Shown one piece after another: positions 6,642-14,288 of a stretch of DNA of 16,398 nt. This DNA is from DASQFQ01 sp038327685 (lineage in GTDB: Bacteria; Actinomycetota; Thermoleophilia; Solirubrobacterales; Solirubrobacteraceae): assembly GCA_038327685.1 (NCBI GenBank), contig JBBQLH010000095.1, positions 1-16,398 of the forward strand. Reading direction: 5' to 3'. The notes beneath the pieces are model-generated. The model saw nothing but the letters and a program-made list of their open reading frames with translations, did not search any database and was not told where the DNA came from. Position 1 is the first letter of the stretch; every line of letters begins with the position of its first letter. Made by a program: the position numbers and the translations under genes.

Positions 6642-7883
6642 ATGGCCGTCGCGACCCCCTCCGTCACCGACATCTGCCTTGCCGCGCAGGCCGCCTCGCG
6701 CGAGCTCGGCGGCCTGAGCTCCGCTGTCAAAGACGCGGCGCTGCTGCGCGTCGCCACCGCGCTCGAGGAGCGCGCGCCCGAGATCCTCGAGGCCAACGCG
6801 CGCGACCTCGAGGCGGGGCGCGAGTCCGGGCTCTCGGACGCGCTGATGGACCGCCTGGCGCTCGATCCCGCCCGGATCTCCGGGATCGCCGGCGCGGTCC
6901 GGGCGATCGCCGCCCTGCCCGATCCGGTCGGCGAGGTCATCGATGGCTCCCGGCTGCCCAACGGACTCGACGTGCGCAAGGTGCGCGTGCCGCTCGGCGT
7001 GATCGCGGTGGTGTACGAGGCGCGCCCGAACGTCACCGTCGACGCCGCCGCGCTGTGCCTCAAGTCCGGCAACGCGATCGTGCTGCGCGGCTCCTCCTCG
7101 GCCGCGCACTCGAACGCCGTGCTCGCCTCGATCGTGGCCCCGGAGTTCCCGGACGGCGCGGTCTCGCTCGTCTCGGGCGGGCGCGAGCAGCTCGCCGAGC
7201 TCGCCGGCCAGGAGGGGGTCGTCGACCTCATCATCCCGCGCGGCGGCGAAGGGCTGAAGAAGGCCCTGAGCGCGGTCGCCAAGGTCCCCGTCATCTACGC
7301 CGCTTCCGGCAACTGCCACGTCTACGTCGACGCCTCGGCCGACCTCGACGCGGCGCTCCGGATCGTCCTCAACGCCAAGGCCCAGCGCCCGGGGGTCTGC
7401 AACGCCGCCGAGACGCTGCTCGTGCACGCCGACGTCGCCGCGACCTTCCTGCCGCCGGCGGGCGCCGCGTTGCGCGACGCCGGGGTCGAGCTGCGTGCCG
7501 AGGAGCGCGCGGCCGCGCTGCTCGACGGCTCGGTGGCGGCGACGGACGTCGACTTCGCCGAGGAGTTCCTCGCGCTCGTCCTCGCCGTCAAGGTCGTGGA
7601 CTCGGCGGCGGAGGCGATCGAGCACGTCAACGGCTACGGCTCCGGCCATTCCGAGGCGATCGTGACGGGCAGCGCCGCCGCGGCGCGCGCGTTCCAGCTC
7701 GGGGTCGACGCCGCGTGCGTCTACGTCAACGCCTCGACGCGCTTCACGGACGGCGGCGAGTTCGGGATGGGCGCCGAGATCGGCAACTCGACCCAGAAGC
7801 TCCATGCCCGCGGGCCGATCGGGCTGCGCGAGCTGTGCACCTTCAAGTACCTGGTCGAGGGCGACGGCCACGTCCGCCCCTGA
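6642..7883 (+). CDS. proA: Glutamate-5-semialdehyde dehydrogenase (gamma-glutamyl phosphate reductase)
   Basis: This 413-aa enzyme reduces gamma-glutamyl phosphate to glutamate semialdehyde with NADPH, the step after ProB. Family motifs include VRKVRVPLGVIAVVYEARPN, CLKSGNAIVLRG, LIIPRGGEGL and the catalytic-cysteine region QRPGVCNAAETLLVH, with Cys253 as the nucleophile. The C-terminus has STRFTDGGEFGMGAEIGNS followed by HARGPIGLRELCTFKY, the usual family end. Length and motifs are complete, so it should be active. The ATG at 6642 follows a -10-like box by 10 nt without a Shine-Dalgarno sequence. nadD starts 10 nt after the stop, so the two are probably co-transcribed. Confidence 0.97.
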   Translation: MAVATPSVTDICLAAQAASRELGGLSSAVKDAALLRVATALEERAPEILEANARDLEAGRESGLSDALMDRLALDPARISGIAGAVRAIAALPDPVGEVIDGSRLPNGLDVRKVRVPLGVIAVVYEARPNVTVDAAALCLKSGNAIVLRGSSSAAHSNAVLASIVAPEFPDGAVSLVSGGREQLAELAGQEGVVDLIIPRGGEGLKKALSAVAKVPVIYAASGNCHVYVDASADLDAALRIVLNAKAQRPGVCNAAETLLVHADVAATFLPPAGAALRDAGVELRAEERAAALLDGSVAATDVDFAEEFLALVLAVKVVDSAAEAIEHVNGYGSGHSEAIVTGSAAAARAFQLGVDAACVYVNASTRFTDGGEFGMGAEIGNSTQKLHARGPIGLRELCTFKYLVEGDGHVRP

Positions 7884-7893
7884 GGGCCGCGCC

Positions 7894-8517
7894 GTGGCGC
7901 GTACCGGCCTCCTGGGCGGGTCGTTCAACCCGCCGCATGTCGGACACATGCTGTGCGCACAGGAGGCGCTGACGGGCCTTGGGCTCGATCGCGTGCTGCT
8001 GGTCCCCGTCCACACGCCACCGCACAAGGAGCTCGAGGACGAGCCCGGGGTCGAACATCGGCTCGCGCTCTGCCGGCTCGCCGCCGCGGGCGCCGAGGGC
8101 ATCGAGGTCTCCAGCCTCGAGGCCGACCAGCCCGGCCCATCGTTCACGATCGATACCCTCCGGAAGCTGCATGAGCGAGATCCAGGCAACGAGCTGACCT
8201 TCATCTTGGGTGCCGACCAGGCCTCCGGCCTGCCGGGCTGGCGCGAGCCCGCGGCCATCCTCGAGCTCGCCGAGCTGGGCGTGGCCGGCCGCGACGGGGT
8301 GCGCGACAGCGACGTGCTCGAGCGGCTGCAGGAGCTGCCGGGCGCCGCGGCGCGCGTGCGCTTCTTCTCGATGCCGCGTATCGACGTCTCGTCCTCGATG
8401 ATCCGCGCCCGCGTGGCCGAGGGCCGCCCACTGCGCTGGCTCGTGCCGGACGCGGTGGCGGCGTACATCGCCGAGCACGGCCTGTACGGCGCGGGGCGCG
8501 AGGCGGTCGCGCGATGA
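7894..8517 (+). CDS. nadD: Nicotinate-nucleotide adenylyltransferase
   Basis: NadD adenylylates nicotinate mononucleotide to deamido-NAD in NAD biosynthesis. The 207-aa product starts GLLGGSFNPPHVGHM, containing the nucleotidyltransferase signature GGSFNPPHxGH at residues 8-18. It also has VPVHTPPHK (substrate loop), FILGADQASGLPGW, and the C-terminal SSSMIRARVAEGR motif equivalent to the family's SSTxIR. I chose GTG 7894 because the signature must sit at the extreme N-terminus, and a GAGGG sequence lies 7 nt before it. A longer frame runs back into proA but adds no family residues. Its stop overlaps the rsfS start by 4 nt (ATGA). Confidence 0.95.
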   Translation: MARTGLLGGSFNPPHVGHMLCAQEALTGLGLDRVLLVPVHTPPHKELEDEPGVEHRLALCRLAAAGAEGIEVSSLEADQPGPSFTIDTLRKLHERDPGNELTFILGADQASGLPGWREPAAILELAELGVAGRDGVRDSDVLERLQELPGAAARVRFFSMPRIDVSSSMIRARVAEGRPLRWLVPDAVAAYIAEHGLYGAGREAVAR

Positions 8518-8906
8518 CCCCGGCAAGCCGCCCCGCGGACGATCCCGGCGCCGCCGAGCCCGACGGCGCCCAGATCGCGGACTGGATCGCGGCCTTCGCC
8601 GCCGACAAGCTCGCGGTCGACGTGCTCGTGCTCGACCTCCACGGCGTGATCGGCTACACGGACTACTTCGTGATCTGCTCCGGGAACTCGGATCGCCAGG
8701 CCAAGGCGATCCACGACGGCATCCACCTCGGGATGAAGAAGGACCACGGAATGCTGCCCCGGCGCGTGGAGGGCCTGGCTGAGGCCCGCTGGATCCTCAT
8801 GGACTACCTCGACGTGATCGTCCACGTCTTCACGCCCGACGCCCGCGACTACTACCGCCTCGAGCAGCTCTGGGGCGAGGCCCCGCGGCGGGCGGTGCAG
8901 AGCTAG
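8514..8906 (+). CDS. rsfS: Ribosomal silencing factor RsfS (Iojap family)
   Basis: RsfS binds ribosomal protein L14 on the 50S subunit and blocks subunit joining when nutrients are short. The 130-aa length and the sequence agree: VLDLHGVIGYTDYFVICSG, SDRQAKAIHDGI, EGLAEARWILMDYLDVIVHVF and a final RLEQLWGEAP. A roughly 20-residue Pro/Ala-rich N-terminal extension precedes the core. Translation begins in a 4-nt overlap with nadD, a coupling common for this pair. A GC-rich hairpin begins 9 nt after the TAG stop and separates it from a convergent tRNA gene. Confidence 0.95.
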   Translation: MTPASRPADDPGAAEPDGAQIADWIAAFAADKLAVDVLVLDLHGVIGYTDYFVICSGNSDRQAKAIHDGIHLGMKKDHGMLPRRVEGLAEARWILMDYLDVIVHVFTPDARDYYRLEQLWGEAPRRAVQS

Positions 8907-8914
8907 GAACGAAT

Positions 8915-8940
8915 CGAGGCCGCCCTCCCGGACGGCCTCG
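8915..8940. terminator. GC-rich hairpin between rsfS and the convergent tRNA-Ala gene
   Basis: CGAGGCCG (8915-8922) pairs with CGGCCTCG (8933-8940). Two further C-G pairs can form inside, past one mismatch. There is no T-tract on either side. Its position between two convergent genes suggests a bidirectional terminator for rsfS (plus) and the tRNA (minus). Confidence 0.6.
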
Positions 8941-8950
8941 GCGCTGCCAA

Positions 8951-9023
8951 TGGAGCTGAGGGGGCTCGAACCCCTGACCTTCTGGCTGCCAGCCAGACGC
9001 TCTCCCAGCTGAGCTACAGCCCC
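8951..9023 (-). tRNA. tRNA-Ala (anticodon GGC)
   Basis: The minus strand folds into a complete 73-nt cloverleaf. The acceptor GGGGCTG pairs with CAGCTCC, with a G3.U70 wobble that is the alanine identity element. The D-arm is GCTC/GAGC. The anticodon stem TCTGG/CCAGA carries loop CTGGCAG, so the anticodon is GGC and reads GCC and GCU codons. The T-arm is AGGGG/CCCCT with loop TTCGAGC. The discriminator base is A, and CCA is not encoded. It is divergent from leuS and convergent with rsfS. Confidence 0.97.
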
Positions 9024-9035
9024 GTCGGTTCCCCA

Positions 9036-9041
9036 AGAATA
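9036..9041 (-). promoter_or_regulatory. Candidate -10 box (TATTCT) for tRNA-Ala
   Basis: On the minus strand TATTCT fits TAnnnT and ends 12 nt before the first base of the mature tRNA, implying a leader of about 5 nt. Its expected -35 position would fall near 9059-9064, overlapping the expected -35 of the divergent leuS promoter. No good TTGACA match is visible. Confidence 0.5.
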
Positions 9042-9077
9042 ACGTGCCAGCGCCCCAGTGCGCGCGAGCCCTGGCGC

Positions 9078-9083
9078 TAACCT
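9078..9083 (+). promoter_or_regulatory. Candidate -10 box (TAACCT) for leuS
   Basis: TAACCT ends 9 nt before the leuS ATG at 9093. A GGCGC/GCGCC inverted repeat (9073-9077 and 9086-9090) brackets it. There is no Shine-Dalgarno sequence. The short distance leaves no room for a T-box or other leader control. Confidence 0.5.
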
Positions 9084-9092
9084 CCGCGCCCC

Positions 9093-11552
9093 ATGAGCAC
9101 GGAGCGCCGCTATGACCCGAAGACCGTCGAGCCCAAGTGGCAGGCGATCTGGGAGCGCGAGCGCACGTGGGAGGTGAGCAACGAGGACGCCGCGGGCACC
9201 GACTCGTACTACGTCGCAGAGATGCTGCCCTACCCCTCGGGCGAGCCGCACATGGGGCACCTGAAGAACTACGCCGTGGGCGACGCGGTTGCGCACTTCC
9301 AGCGCAGGATGGGGCAGCGGGTGCTGCACCCGATCGGCTACGACGCGTTCGGCCTGCCGGCCGAGAACCACGCGATCAAGAGCGGCGAGCACCCGCGCGA
9401 CTCGAGCGCGAGCTCGATCGCCGCCTTCCAGCGCGAGTTCCGCTCCTGGGGCGTGTCGTTCGACTGGTCGCGCGAGCTGGCGACCCACGAGCCGACCTAT
9501 TACCGGTGGACGCAGTGGATCTTCCTCAAGCTCTACGAGCGCGGGCTCGCCTACCGCTCGCGTGCCGCGGTGAACTGGTGCCCGAAGGACCAGACGGTGC
9601 TGGCCAACGAGCAGGTCATCGACGGCCGCTGCGAGCGCTGCGGCACGCCCGTCGAGGCGCGCCAGCTCGAGCAGTGGTTCTTTCGCATCACCGACTATGC
9701 CGACCGCCTGCTCGACGACCTCGAGACGATCGAGTGGCCGTCGCACGTGGTGCGCATGCAGCGCAACTGGATCGGGCGCTCGGAGGGCGCCGAGGTGGCG
9801 TTCACCGCTCCCGAGATCGGTGTCGATTACCCGGTGTTCACCACTCGCCCGGACACGCTGTTCGGCGCGACGTTCTTCGTCATGGCGCCCGAGCACCCCG
9901 ACGTGCTGCGCCTCGCCGAGGGTACGGAGCACGAGGACGAGGTGCGCGCCTACGTCAACCACGCGCTGACGGAGAGCCACGAAGACCGCGGCGACATCGA
10001 CCGCGAGAAGACCGGGATCCCGCTCGGGCGCAGCGTCGTCAACCCGGTGAACGGCGAGCGCATCCCGATGTGGGTGGCCGACTACGTGCTGATGGAGTAC
10101 GGGACGGGCGCGATCATGGCGGTGCCGGCTCACGACGCCCGCGACTTCGAGTTCGCGACGAAGTTCGGGTTGCCGATCCGTCGCGTGATCCAGGGCCCCG
10201 ACGACGAGCTGCCCTATACGGGCGACGGGCCGCTGGTCAACTCGAACGAGCGCTTCGACGGCATCCCGAACCGCGAGGCGCTCGAGCAGATCGTCGACTG
10301 GCTCGACGACCAGGGGCGCGGCCACCGCTCGATCAACTACCGCCTGCGCGACTGGCTCCTCTCCCGGCAGCGCTACTGGGGCTGCCCGATCCCGATCATC
10401 CACTGCGACCGCTGCGGGCTCGTGCCCGTACCGGTGGACCAGCTGCCGGTGGAGCTGCCCGACGTGCGCGACTACGCGCCGAAGGGCCGCTCGCCGCTGG
10501 CCGCGGCCGAGGAGTGGGTGAACGTCGACTGCCCCAGCTGCGGTGGGCGCGCGCTGCGCGAGACCGACACGATGGACACCTTCGTCGACTCCTCCTGGTA
10601 CTTCTTGCGCTACTGCGACGCGCACAACGACGAGGCGCCCTGGAACCCCGCCGTGCTCGCCCGCTGGATGCCGGTCGACCAGTACATCGGCGGCGTCGAG
10701 CACGCGATCCTGCACCTGATGTACGCCCGCTTCTTCGTCAAGGCGCTGGCGGACATGGATCTGCTCGACTTCCAGGAGCCGTTCCTGCGGCTCTTCACGC
10801 AGGGCATGATCACCCACGACGGGGCGAAGATGTCCAAGTCGAAGGGCAACGTGATCAGCCCCGTCGGCTACGTCGAGCGCTATGGCGCGGACACCGCGCG
10901 CTGTTACATCCTGTTCATCGGGCCGCCCGACCAGGACGCCGACTGGTCCGACGAGGGCGTTGAGGGCGTGCACCGCTTTCTCGGGCGCCTGTGGCGCCTC
11001 GGCGTCGACGTCGCCGAGCAGATCGGCGAGCCCGGGCCGGCGCTGGGGCCGCTCGAGGCGCCCCAGGGCGACGACCTCGAGCTGATGCGTAAGGCGCATT
11101 GGGCGATCGACAAGGTCACGAACGACATGGCGGGCCGCTTCGCGTTCAACACGGCGATCGCGGCCGTGATGGAGCTGGTCAACGAGTGCTATCGGCGCCG
11201 CACGGCGGTGCAGCCGGCCACGCTCCATCTCGCCACCGCGACCGCAGCGTCGCTGATCTTTCCCTTCGCGCCCCATTGTGGTGCCGAGGTCTATGAGGCG
11301 CTGACGGGCGAGCGCGTGTGGGAGGAGTCCTGGCCGGACGCGGATCCGGCGATGCTCGAGCGCGACACGGTGGAGCTGGTGGTACAGGTCAACGGCAAGC
11401 TGCGCGACCGCGTGCAGGCGCCGGCGGCCGCCTCGCGCGAGGAGCTCGAGGCGCTGGCGCGCACGCCGCGGCTGGAGGCGCACGTCGACGGCAAGGAGGT
11501 CGTGAAGGTCGTCGTCGTGCCGGGCAAACTCGTCAACTTCGTCGTGAGGTAG
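9093..11552 (+). CDS. leuS: Leucyl-tRNA synthetase
   Basis: LeuRS charges tRNA-Leu. The 819-aa length is normal for the bacterial type. The class I HIGH motif reads HMGH at 53-56, just after PYPSGEP, and the KMSKS loop is exact at 579-583 within GAKMSKSKGN. WNPAVLARWMPVDQYIGGVEHA, split here as WNPAVL and DQYIGGVEHA, is a typical pair of core blocks. Between them lies the CP1 editing domain, including TTRPDTLFGATF and the GTGAIMAVPAHDARD editing pocket. Cys-x-x-Cys pairs occur in CERCG, CDRCG and CPSCG, the last in the zinc-binding region. The end, VVVVPGKLVNFVVR, is the usual C-terminus. ATG 9093 lies 9 nt behind a -10-like box, so the mRNA is probably leaderless. Confidence 0.97.
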   Translation: MSTERRYDPKTVEPKWQAIWERERTWEVSNEDAAGTDSYYVAEMLPYPSGEPHMGHLKNYAVGDAVAHFQRRMGQRVLHPIGYDAFGLPAENHAIKSGEHPRDSSASSIAAFQREFRSWGVSFDWSRELATHEPTYYRWTQWIFLKLYERGLAYRSRAAVNWCPKDQTVLANEQVIDGRCERCGTPVEARQLEQWFFRITDYADRLLDDLETIEWPSHVVRMQRNWIGRSEGAEVAFTAPEIGVDYPVFTTRPDTLFGATFFVMAPEHPDVLRLAEGTEHEDEVRAYVNHALTESHEDRGDIDREKTGIPLGRSVVNPVNGERIPMWVADYVLMEYGTGAIMAVPAHDARDFEFATKFGLPIRRVIQGPDDELPYTGDGPLVNSNERFDGIPNREALEQIVDWLDDQGRGHRSINYRLRDWLLSRQRYWGCPIPIIHCDRCGLVPVPVDQLPVELPDVRDYAPKGRSPLAAAEEWVNVDCPSCGGRALRETDTMDTFVDSSWYFLRYCDAHNDEAPWNPAVLARWMPVDQYIGGVEHAILHLMYARFFVKALADMDLLDFQEPFLRLFTQGMITHDGAKMSKSKGNVISPVGYVERYGADTARCYILFIGPPDQDADWSDEGVEGVHRFLGRLWRLGVDVAEQIGEPGPALGPLEAPQGDDLELMRKAHWAIDKVTNDMAGRFAFNTAIAAVMELVNECYRRRTAVQPATLHLATATAASLIFPFAPHCGAEVYEALTGERVWEESWPDADPAMLERDTVELVVQVNGKLRDRVQAPAAASREELEALARTPRLEAHVDGKEVVKVVVVPGKLVNFVVR

Positions 11553-11629
11553 GTCGCCGGAAGGCATCGCGGCAATGGATAACCCCTCCAAGGCCGTCGC
11601 CCAGGCACTCGCGCGCCTTTCGTAACACC

Positions 11630-11646
11630 TTCGGCACACAGCCGGA
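11630..11646 (+). terminator. Weak hairpin between leuS and comEA
   Basis: TTCGGC (11630-11635) pairs with GCCGGA (11641-11646), including one G.U, around the loop ACACA. The stem is short and lacks a T-tract, so terminator function is only possible. The rest of the 142-nt gap holds a 16-codon frame (11575-11625) and the comEA promoter-like box. Confidence 0.25.
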
Positions 11647-11681
11647 ACCGACAGCGGCAGATCGGCTCGAGGTCGCCCGCC

Positions 11682-11687
11682 TAGTTT
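11682..11687 (+). promoter_or_regulatory. Candidate -10 box (TAGTTT) for comEA
   Basis: TAGTTT fits TAnnnT and ends 7 nt before the comEA ATG at 11695. That spacing puts the transcription start at the A of the ATG. No convincing -35 box is visible. Confidence 0.45.
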
Positions 11688-11694
11688 CGGCGTC

Positions 11695-12282
11695 ATGACC
11701 GAAACCCCGCGCCACGTGCTCGTCCTCTGGGGCCTCGGGCTGATCACCGTCGCGCTGCTCGGGGTGCGCTACCTCGGGCACGGGAGCGGCCCGCCGGCTC
11801 CGGCGGCGCCGGCGATCCAGGTGGGCGACCAGTCGGGTGGCGGGTCCTCGCGCGTGGTCGTCCACGTGGCCGGCGCGGTGCGGCGGCCGGGCGTCTACCG
11901 ATTGCCGGCGCGGTCGCGGGTCGTCGACGCGGTCCGTCGCGCGGGCGGGGCCCGCCCGCGCGCCGACCTGAGCGCGCTCAACCTGGCCGCGAAGCTCGAG
12001 GACGGTCGCCAGGTCGTGGTGCCGCTGCGCGCGCCGGCGGGCGCCGTGGCTCCGGCCGGAGGCGCTGCGCCCGCCGGCGCGGCCCCGGCGGCCCCGCTCG
12101 ACCTCAACACCGCGACCACGGAACAGCTCGACCAACTCGACGGGATCGGACCGGGGATGGCCGGGAGGATCCTGGACTACCGCAAGGAGCACGGCGGGTT
12201 CGGCTCGGTCGAGGAGCTCGGCGAGGTGCCCGGGATCGGCGAGAAGCGCCTGGCGGCGCTGCGGGAGGAGGTGCGGGTGTGA
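11695..12282 (+). CDS. comEA: ComEA, competence DNA-binding protein
   Basis: ComEA binds incoming double-stranded DNA at the membrane and hands it to the ComEC channel. The 195-aa protein has an N-terminal membrane anchor at about residues 6-26 (LVLWGLGLITVALLGVRYL). An SLBB domain follows at about 53-110 (VVHVAGAVRRPGVYRLP). An Ala/Pro/Gly-rich linker leads to a C-terminal helix-hairpin-helix domain at about 137-195, with LDLNTATTEQLDQLDGIGPG, ILDYRKEHGGF and VPGIGEKRLAAL. Domain order and length are standard. The stop overlaps the comEC GTG start by 4 nt, so the two are translationally coupled. Because comEC downstream is damaged, this protein may no longer serve DNA uptake. Confidence 0.95.
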   Translation: MTETPRHVLVLWGLGLITVALLGVRYLGHGSGPPAPAAPAIQVGDQSGGGSSRVVVHVAGAVRRPGVYRLPARSRVVDAVRRAGGARPRADLSALNLAAKLEDGRQVVVPLRAPAGAVAPAGGAAPAGAAPAAPLDLNTATTEQLDQLDGIGPGMAGRILDYRKEHGGFGSVEELGEVPGIGEKRLAALREEVRV

Positions 12283-14207
12283 GGTGGCCCGTCGCCGCGC
12301 GGGCGTGGCTCGAGGTCGTGCGGGAGCACCCGCGCCACGTCGTGCTGTTCGCCCTTGCCGCGGGGCTAGGGCTCGGCCCGGTCTCCGCGCCGGGCACGGT
12401 GGCCGGCGCGCTGGCGGCGGCTGCCGTGGGCGGCCGCCGCGCACTCGGGGCGCTGGCCGCCGGGGCTGTGCTGCTGGGTGCGGTCGTCGCCGACGCGCGT
12501 CTGGCTGCGCTCGATGCGGGTGTGCTGCCGGCGATGCACGGCCGGCACTGGGAGGGGAGGGCGACGGTGCTCGAGCCGGTGCGCGAGCACGGAAGCCACG
12601 CCGCCGCCCGCGTACGGCTCGACGGGCTCGGCGAGCAGGCCGTGATGCGGCTACGTGTGCCGGGTGGCGCCGGACGAGCGTGGCCGCCGGGTCCTCCGGC
12701 GGGTGGCGCCGCCCCGCCCTGGCCGACGATGGGCGCCGTCGTGGCGGTCTCGGGCCGGATCGCGCCGCTCGGGCACTACGACGCCTACCAGCGCCGCCGG
12801 GGCGCGCACGCTGCGCTCGAGGTCGATCGGCTCGGCCCTGTCGGCGCCTGGCGCGGGGGACTCCTCGGGACGCTCGACTCGGTGCGGCGGCGGGCGGAAG
12901 CCGGGCTCGGCCGCGGGCTCGCCCCGCCCGAGGCCGCCCTGCTCAGAGGAATGGTGCTCGGCGAGGACGAACGGCTCTCGGACGAGGTCCGGACGGACTT
13001 CAAGCGATCGGGTCTCGCGCATCTCCTCGCGGTCAGCGGCCAGAATGTCGTTCTCCTCGCGATGCTCGTGCTCGGCGCGGGCATGGCGCTCGGCCTGCCG
13101 CTGCGCATGCGGCTCGGGGCGGCGCTCGTGCTCGTCGCGCTCTACGTGCCGCTGGCCGGCGGCGGCCCGTCGATCCAGCGCGCGGGCGTCATGGGCGCGG
13201 CGGGGCTCGTCGCCGCGCTCGCGGGCCGGCCGGCTTCGCGCTGGTACGCGCTCGGCCTCGCCGCGGCGGTGACGCTCGCCGTGAACCCGCGCGCGTCCGG
13301 GGAGCCGGGCTGGCAGCTTTCGTTCGCCGCGGTCGCCGGACTGCTCGCGCTCGTGCCCCGCTGGCGCGAGGCGTTGCGGCGGGCGCGCGTGCCTGGCCCG
13401 CTCGCGGACGCGCTCGCCGTGACCGCCGCGGCGACGCTCGCGACGGCGCCGCTGATGGCGCTGCACTTCGAGCAGGTCTCGCTCGCGTCGCTGCCGGCCA
13501 ACCTGGTCGCCGCGCCGGCGGTCGCTCCCGTGATGTGGCTGGGGATGGGGTCGATCGCGCTGGCGCAGGTGGCACCGGTGCTCTGTGCGCCGCTCAATGT
13601 CGTCAACGGCTCGCTGCTCGCGTACCTGGAGTGGGTCGCGCATGTGGCCGCGCAGCCGCCCGCGGCGGCTCTGCCGGTGCGCATCGGCGGCCCGGCCGGA
13701 CTGGCCGCGACGTATGCCGCCGGAGGCGCTGCTCTCGCCGCGGCCGGCCGCATGTGGCGGCGCGCCGGCCCGGAGCGGCGGCGGCTCGCGGTGCCGCCGG
13801 CGGTCGGCGCCGTGGTGCTCGCCGCGCTCGTGCTCGCTGCGTCGCACCATGGGCCCGCCCTGCCGCGCCCGGGCGAGCTCGTGGTCTCGTTCGAGAAGAC
13901 CGCATTGGCCAGGGCGGCAGCAGGAGGGCTCACGGATGTCGGTTGGGCCGGGACGTTCTACGACACGGCAGCCGAATGTCGATCGCAAAGCCGCTCAGAG
14001 GAGCGCTCGCAGCGCGCGCGAGTATCGGCCGTCGTCCGACTCTTGGGCGCGCACGCCGCGCGCGTTGGGAATTCTGATCTCCCAGCCCTCGTAGGAGGCC
14101 TTGTGACGGACGAGGGCGATCGAGCCGTCCGCCGGGACGAGGAGGTGGGCGGTCTTGCGCCCCGTATGGAGGGACAGCGTGGCGGGAGCCGAGCCCGCCG
14201 ACCATAG
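12279..14207 (+). CDS. comEC: ComEC/Rec2 DNA-uptake channel, truncated: metallo-beta-lactamase domain lost
   Basis: ComEC forms the membrane channel for single-stranded DNA during transformation. Residues 1-80 hold N-terminal membrane segments, and about 80-190 an OB-like domain. The competence channel domain runs from about 210 to 480 (LLRGMVLGED, LAHLLAVSGQNVVLL with SGQN at 253-256, GPSIQRAGVM, EPGWQLSFAAVAGLLAL). More hydrophobic segments reach about residue 530. Native sequence stops at F538 (13892), in GELVVSF, where relatives continue LDVGQGD into the metallo-beta-lactamase domain. Instead the frame runs 104 more codons through unrelated DNA, mostly antisense to minus-strand remnants, to the stop at 14207. 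Full-length ComEC is usually 700-850 aa, so this copy is probably a pseudogene or a channel-only form. GTG 12279 overlaps the comEA stop. The holA and rpsT genes normally downstream are absent. Confidence 0.85.
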   Translation: MRWPVAARAWLEVVREHPRHVVLFALAAGLGLGPVSAPGTVAGALAAAAVGGRRALGALAAGAVLLGAVVADARLAALDAGVLPAMHGRHWEGRATVLEPVREHGSHAAARVRLDGLGEQAVMRLRVPGGAGRAWPPGPPAGGAAPPWPTMGAVVAVSGRIAPLGHYDAYQRRRGAHAALEVDRLGPVGAWRGGLLGTLDSVRRRAEAGLGRGLAPPEAALLRGMVLGEDERLSDEVRTDFKRSGLAHLLAVSGQNVVLLAMLVLGAGMALGLPLRMRLGAALVLVALYVPLAGGGPSIQRAGVMGAAGLVAALAGRPASRWYALGLAAAVTLAVNPRASGEPGWQLSFAAVAGLLALVPRWREALRRARVPGPLADALAVTAAATLATAPLMALHFEQVSLASLPANLVAAPAVAPVMWLGMGSIALAQVAPVLCAPLNVVNGSLLAYLEWVAHVAAQPPAAALPVRIGGPAGLAATYAAGGAALAAAGRMWRRAGPERRRLAVPPAVGAVVLAALVLAASHHGPALPRPGELVVSFEKTALARAAAGGLTDVGWAGTFYDTAAECRSQSRSEERSQRARVSAVVRLLGAHAARVGNSDLPALVGGLVTDEGDRAVRRDEEVGGLAPRMEGQRGGSRARRP

Positions 14208-14258
14208 GACGCCCGAGGCGTCGAACCAGACATCAAAACCGCCCGCCCGGGCGAGCAC
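13995..14258 (-). CDS. Hypothetical 87-aa frame in the remnant region
   Basis: On the minus strand a frame from GTG 14258 encodes 87 aa containing GGFDVWFDASGVLWSAGS, GRKTAHLLVPADGSIALVRH and EGWEIRIPNARGV. The composition alternates hydrophobic and polar residues like a beta-rich domain and is more protein-like than the plus-strand comEC tail it overlaps. The same frame is open upstream to a TAG at 14351-14349 and passes through the GGDEF-like remnant. It may therefore be the 3' end of a longer broken gene, not an independent one. I do not recognise the family and see no Shine-Dalgarno sequence or promoter. Confidence 0.35.
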   Translation of the reverse strand: MLARAGGFDVWFDASGVLWSAGSAPATLSLHTGRKTAHLLVPADGSIALVRHKASYEGWEIRIPNARGVRAQESDDGRYSRALRALL

Positions 14259-14288
14259 CTCAACGATTTCCGGACGGTCGGGTGCGAA

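Noticed and set aside
9024..9092. A T-box or other leader regulating leuS
   Set aside because: The -10 box lies 9 nt from the ATG, so there is no room for a leader, and no T-box motif is visible.
5463..11692. Short GC inverted repeats around several -10 boxes (proB, leuS, comEA) as a common operator
   Set aside because: Arms of 4-6 bp are frequent by chance at this GC content and differ in sequence from gene to gene. Only the proA palindrome is long enough to report.
5340..11747. A 2,135-codon open frame on the minus strand
   Set aside because: It lies antisense to asnB, proB, proA, nadD, rsfS and leuS and crosses the tRNA-Ala gene. Its composition is Arg/Ala/His/Asp-rich low complexity. 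Such frames are expected in very GC-rich DNA.
12284..14077. A 597-codon plus-strand frame over comEC
   Set aside because: Shifted frame with runs of Arg and Ala. The comEC frame has the membrane and channel motifs.
13893..14207. The last 104 codons of the comEC frame as a new C-terminal domain
   Set aside because: It shares no family motif, is polar and Arg-rich, and is mostly antisense to a more protein-like minus-strand frame. It is best read as accidental read-through.
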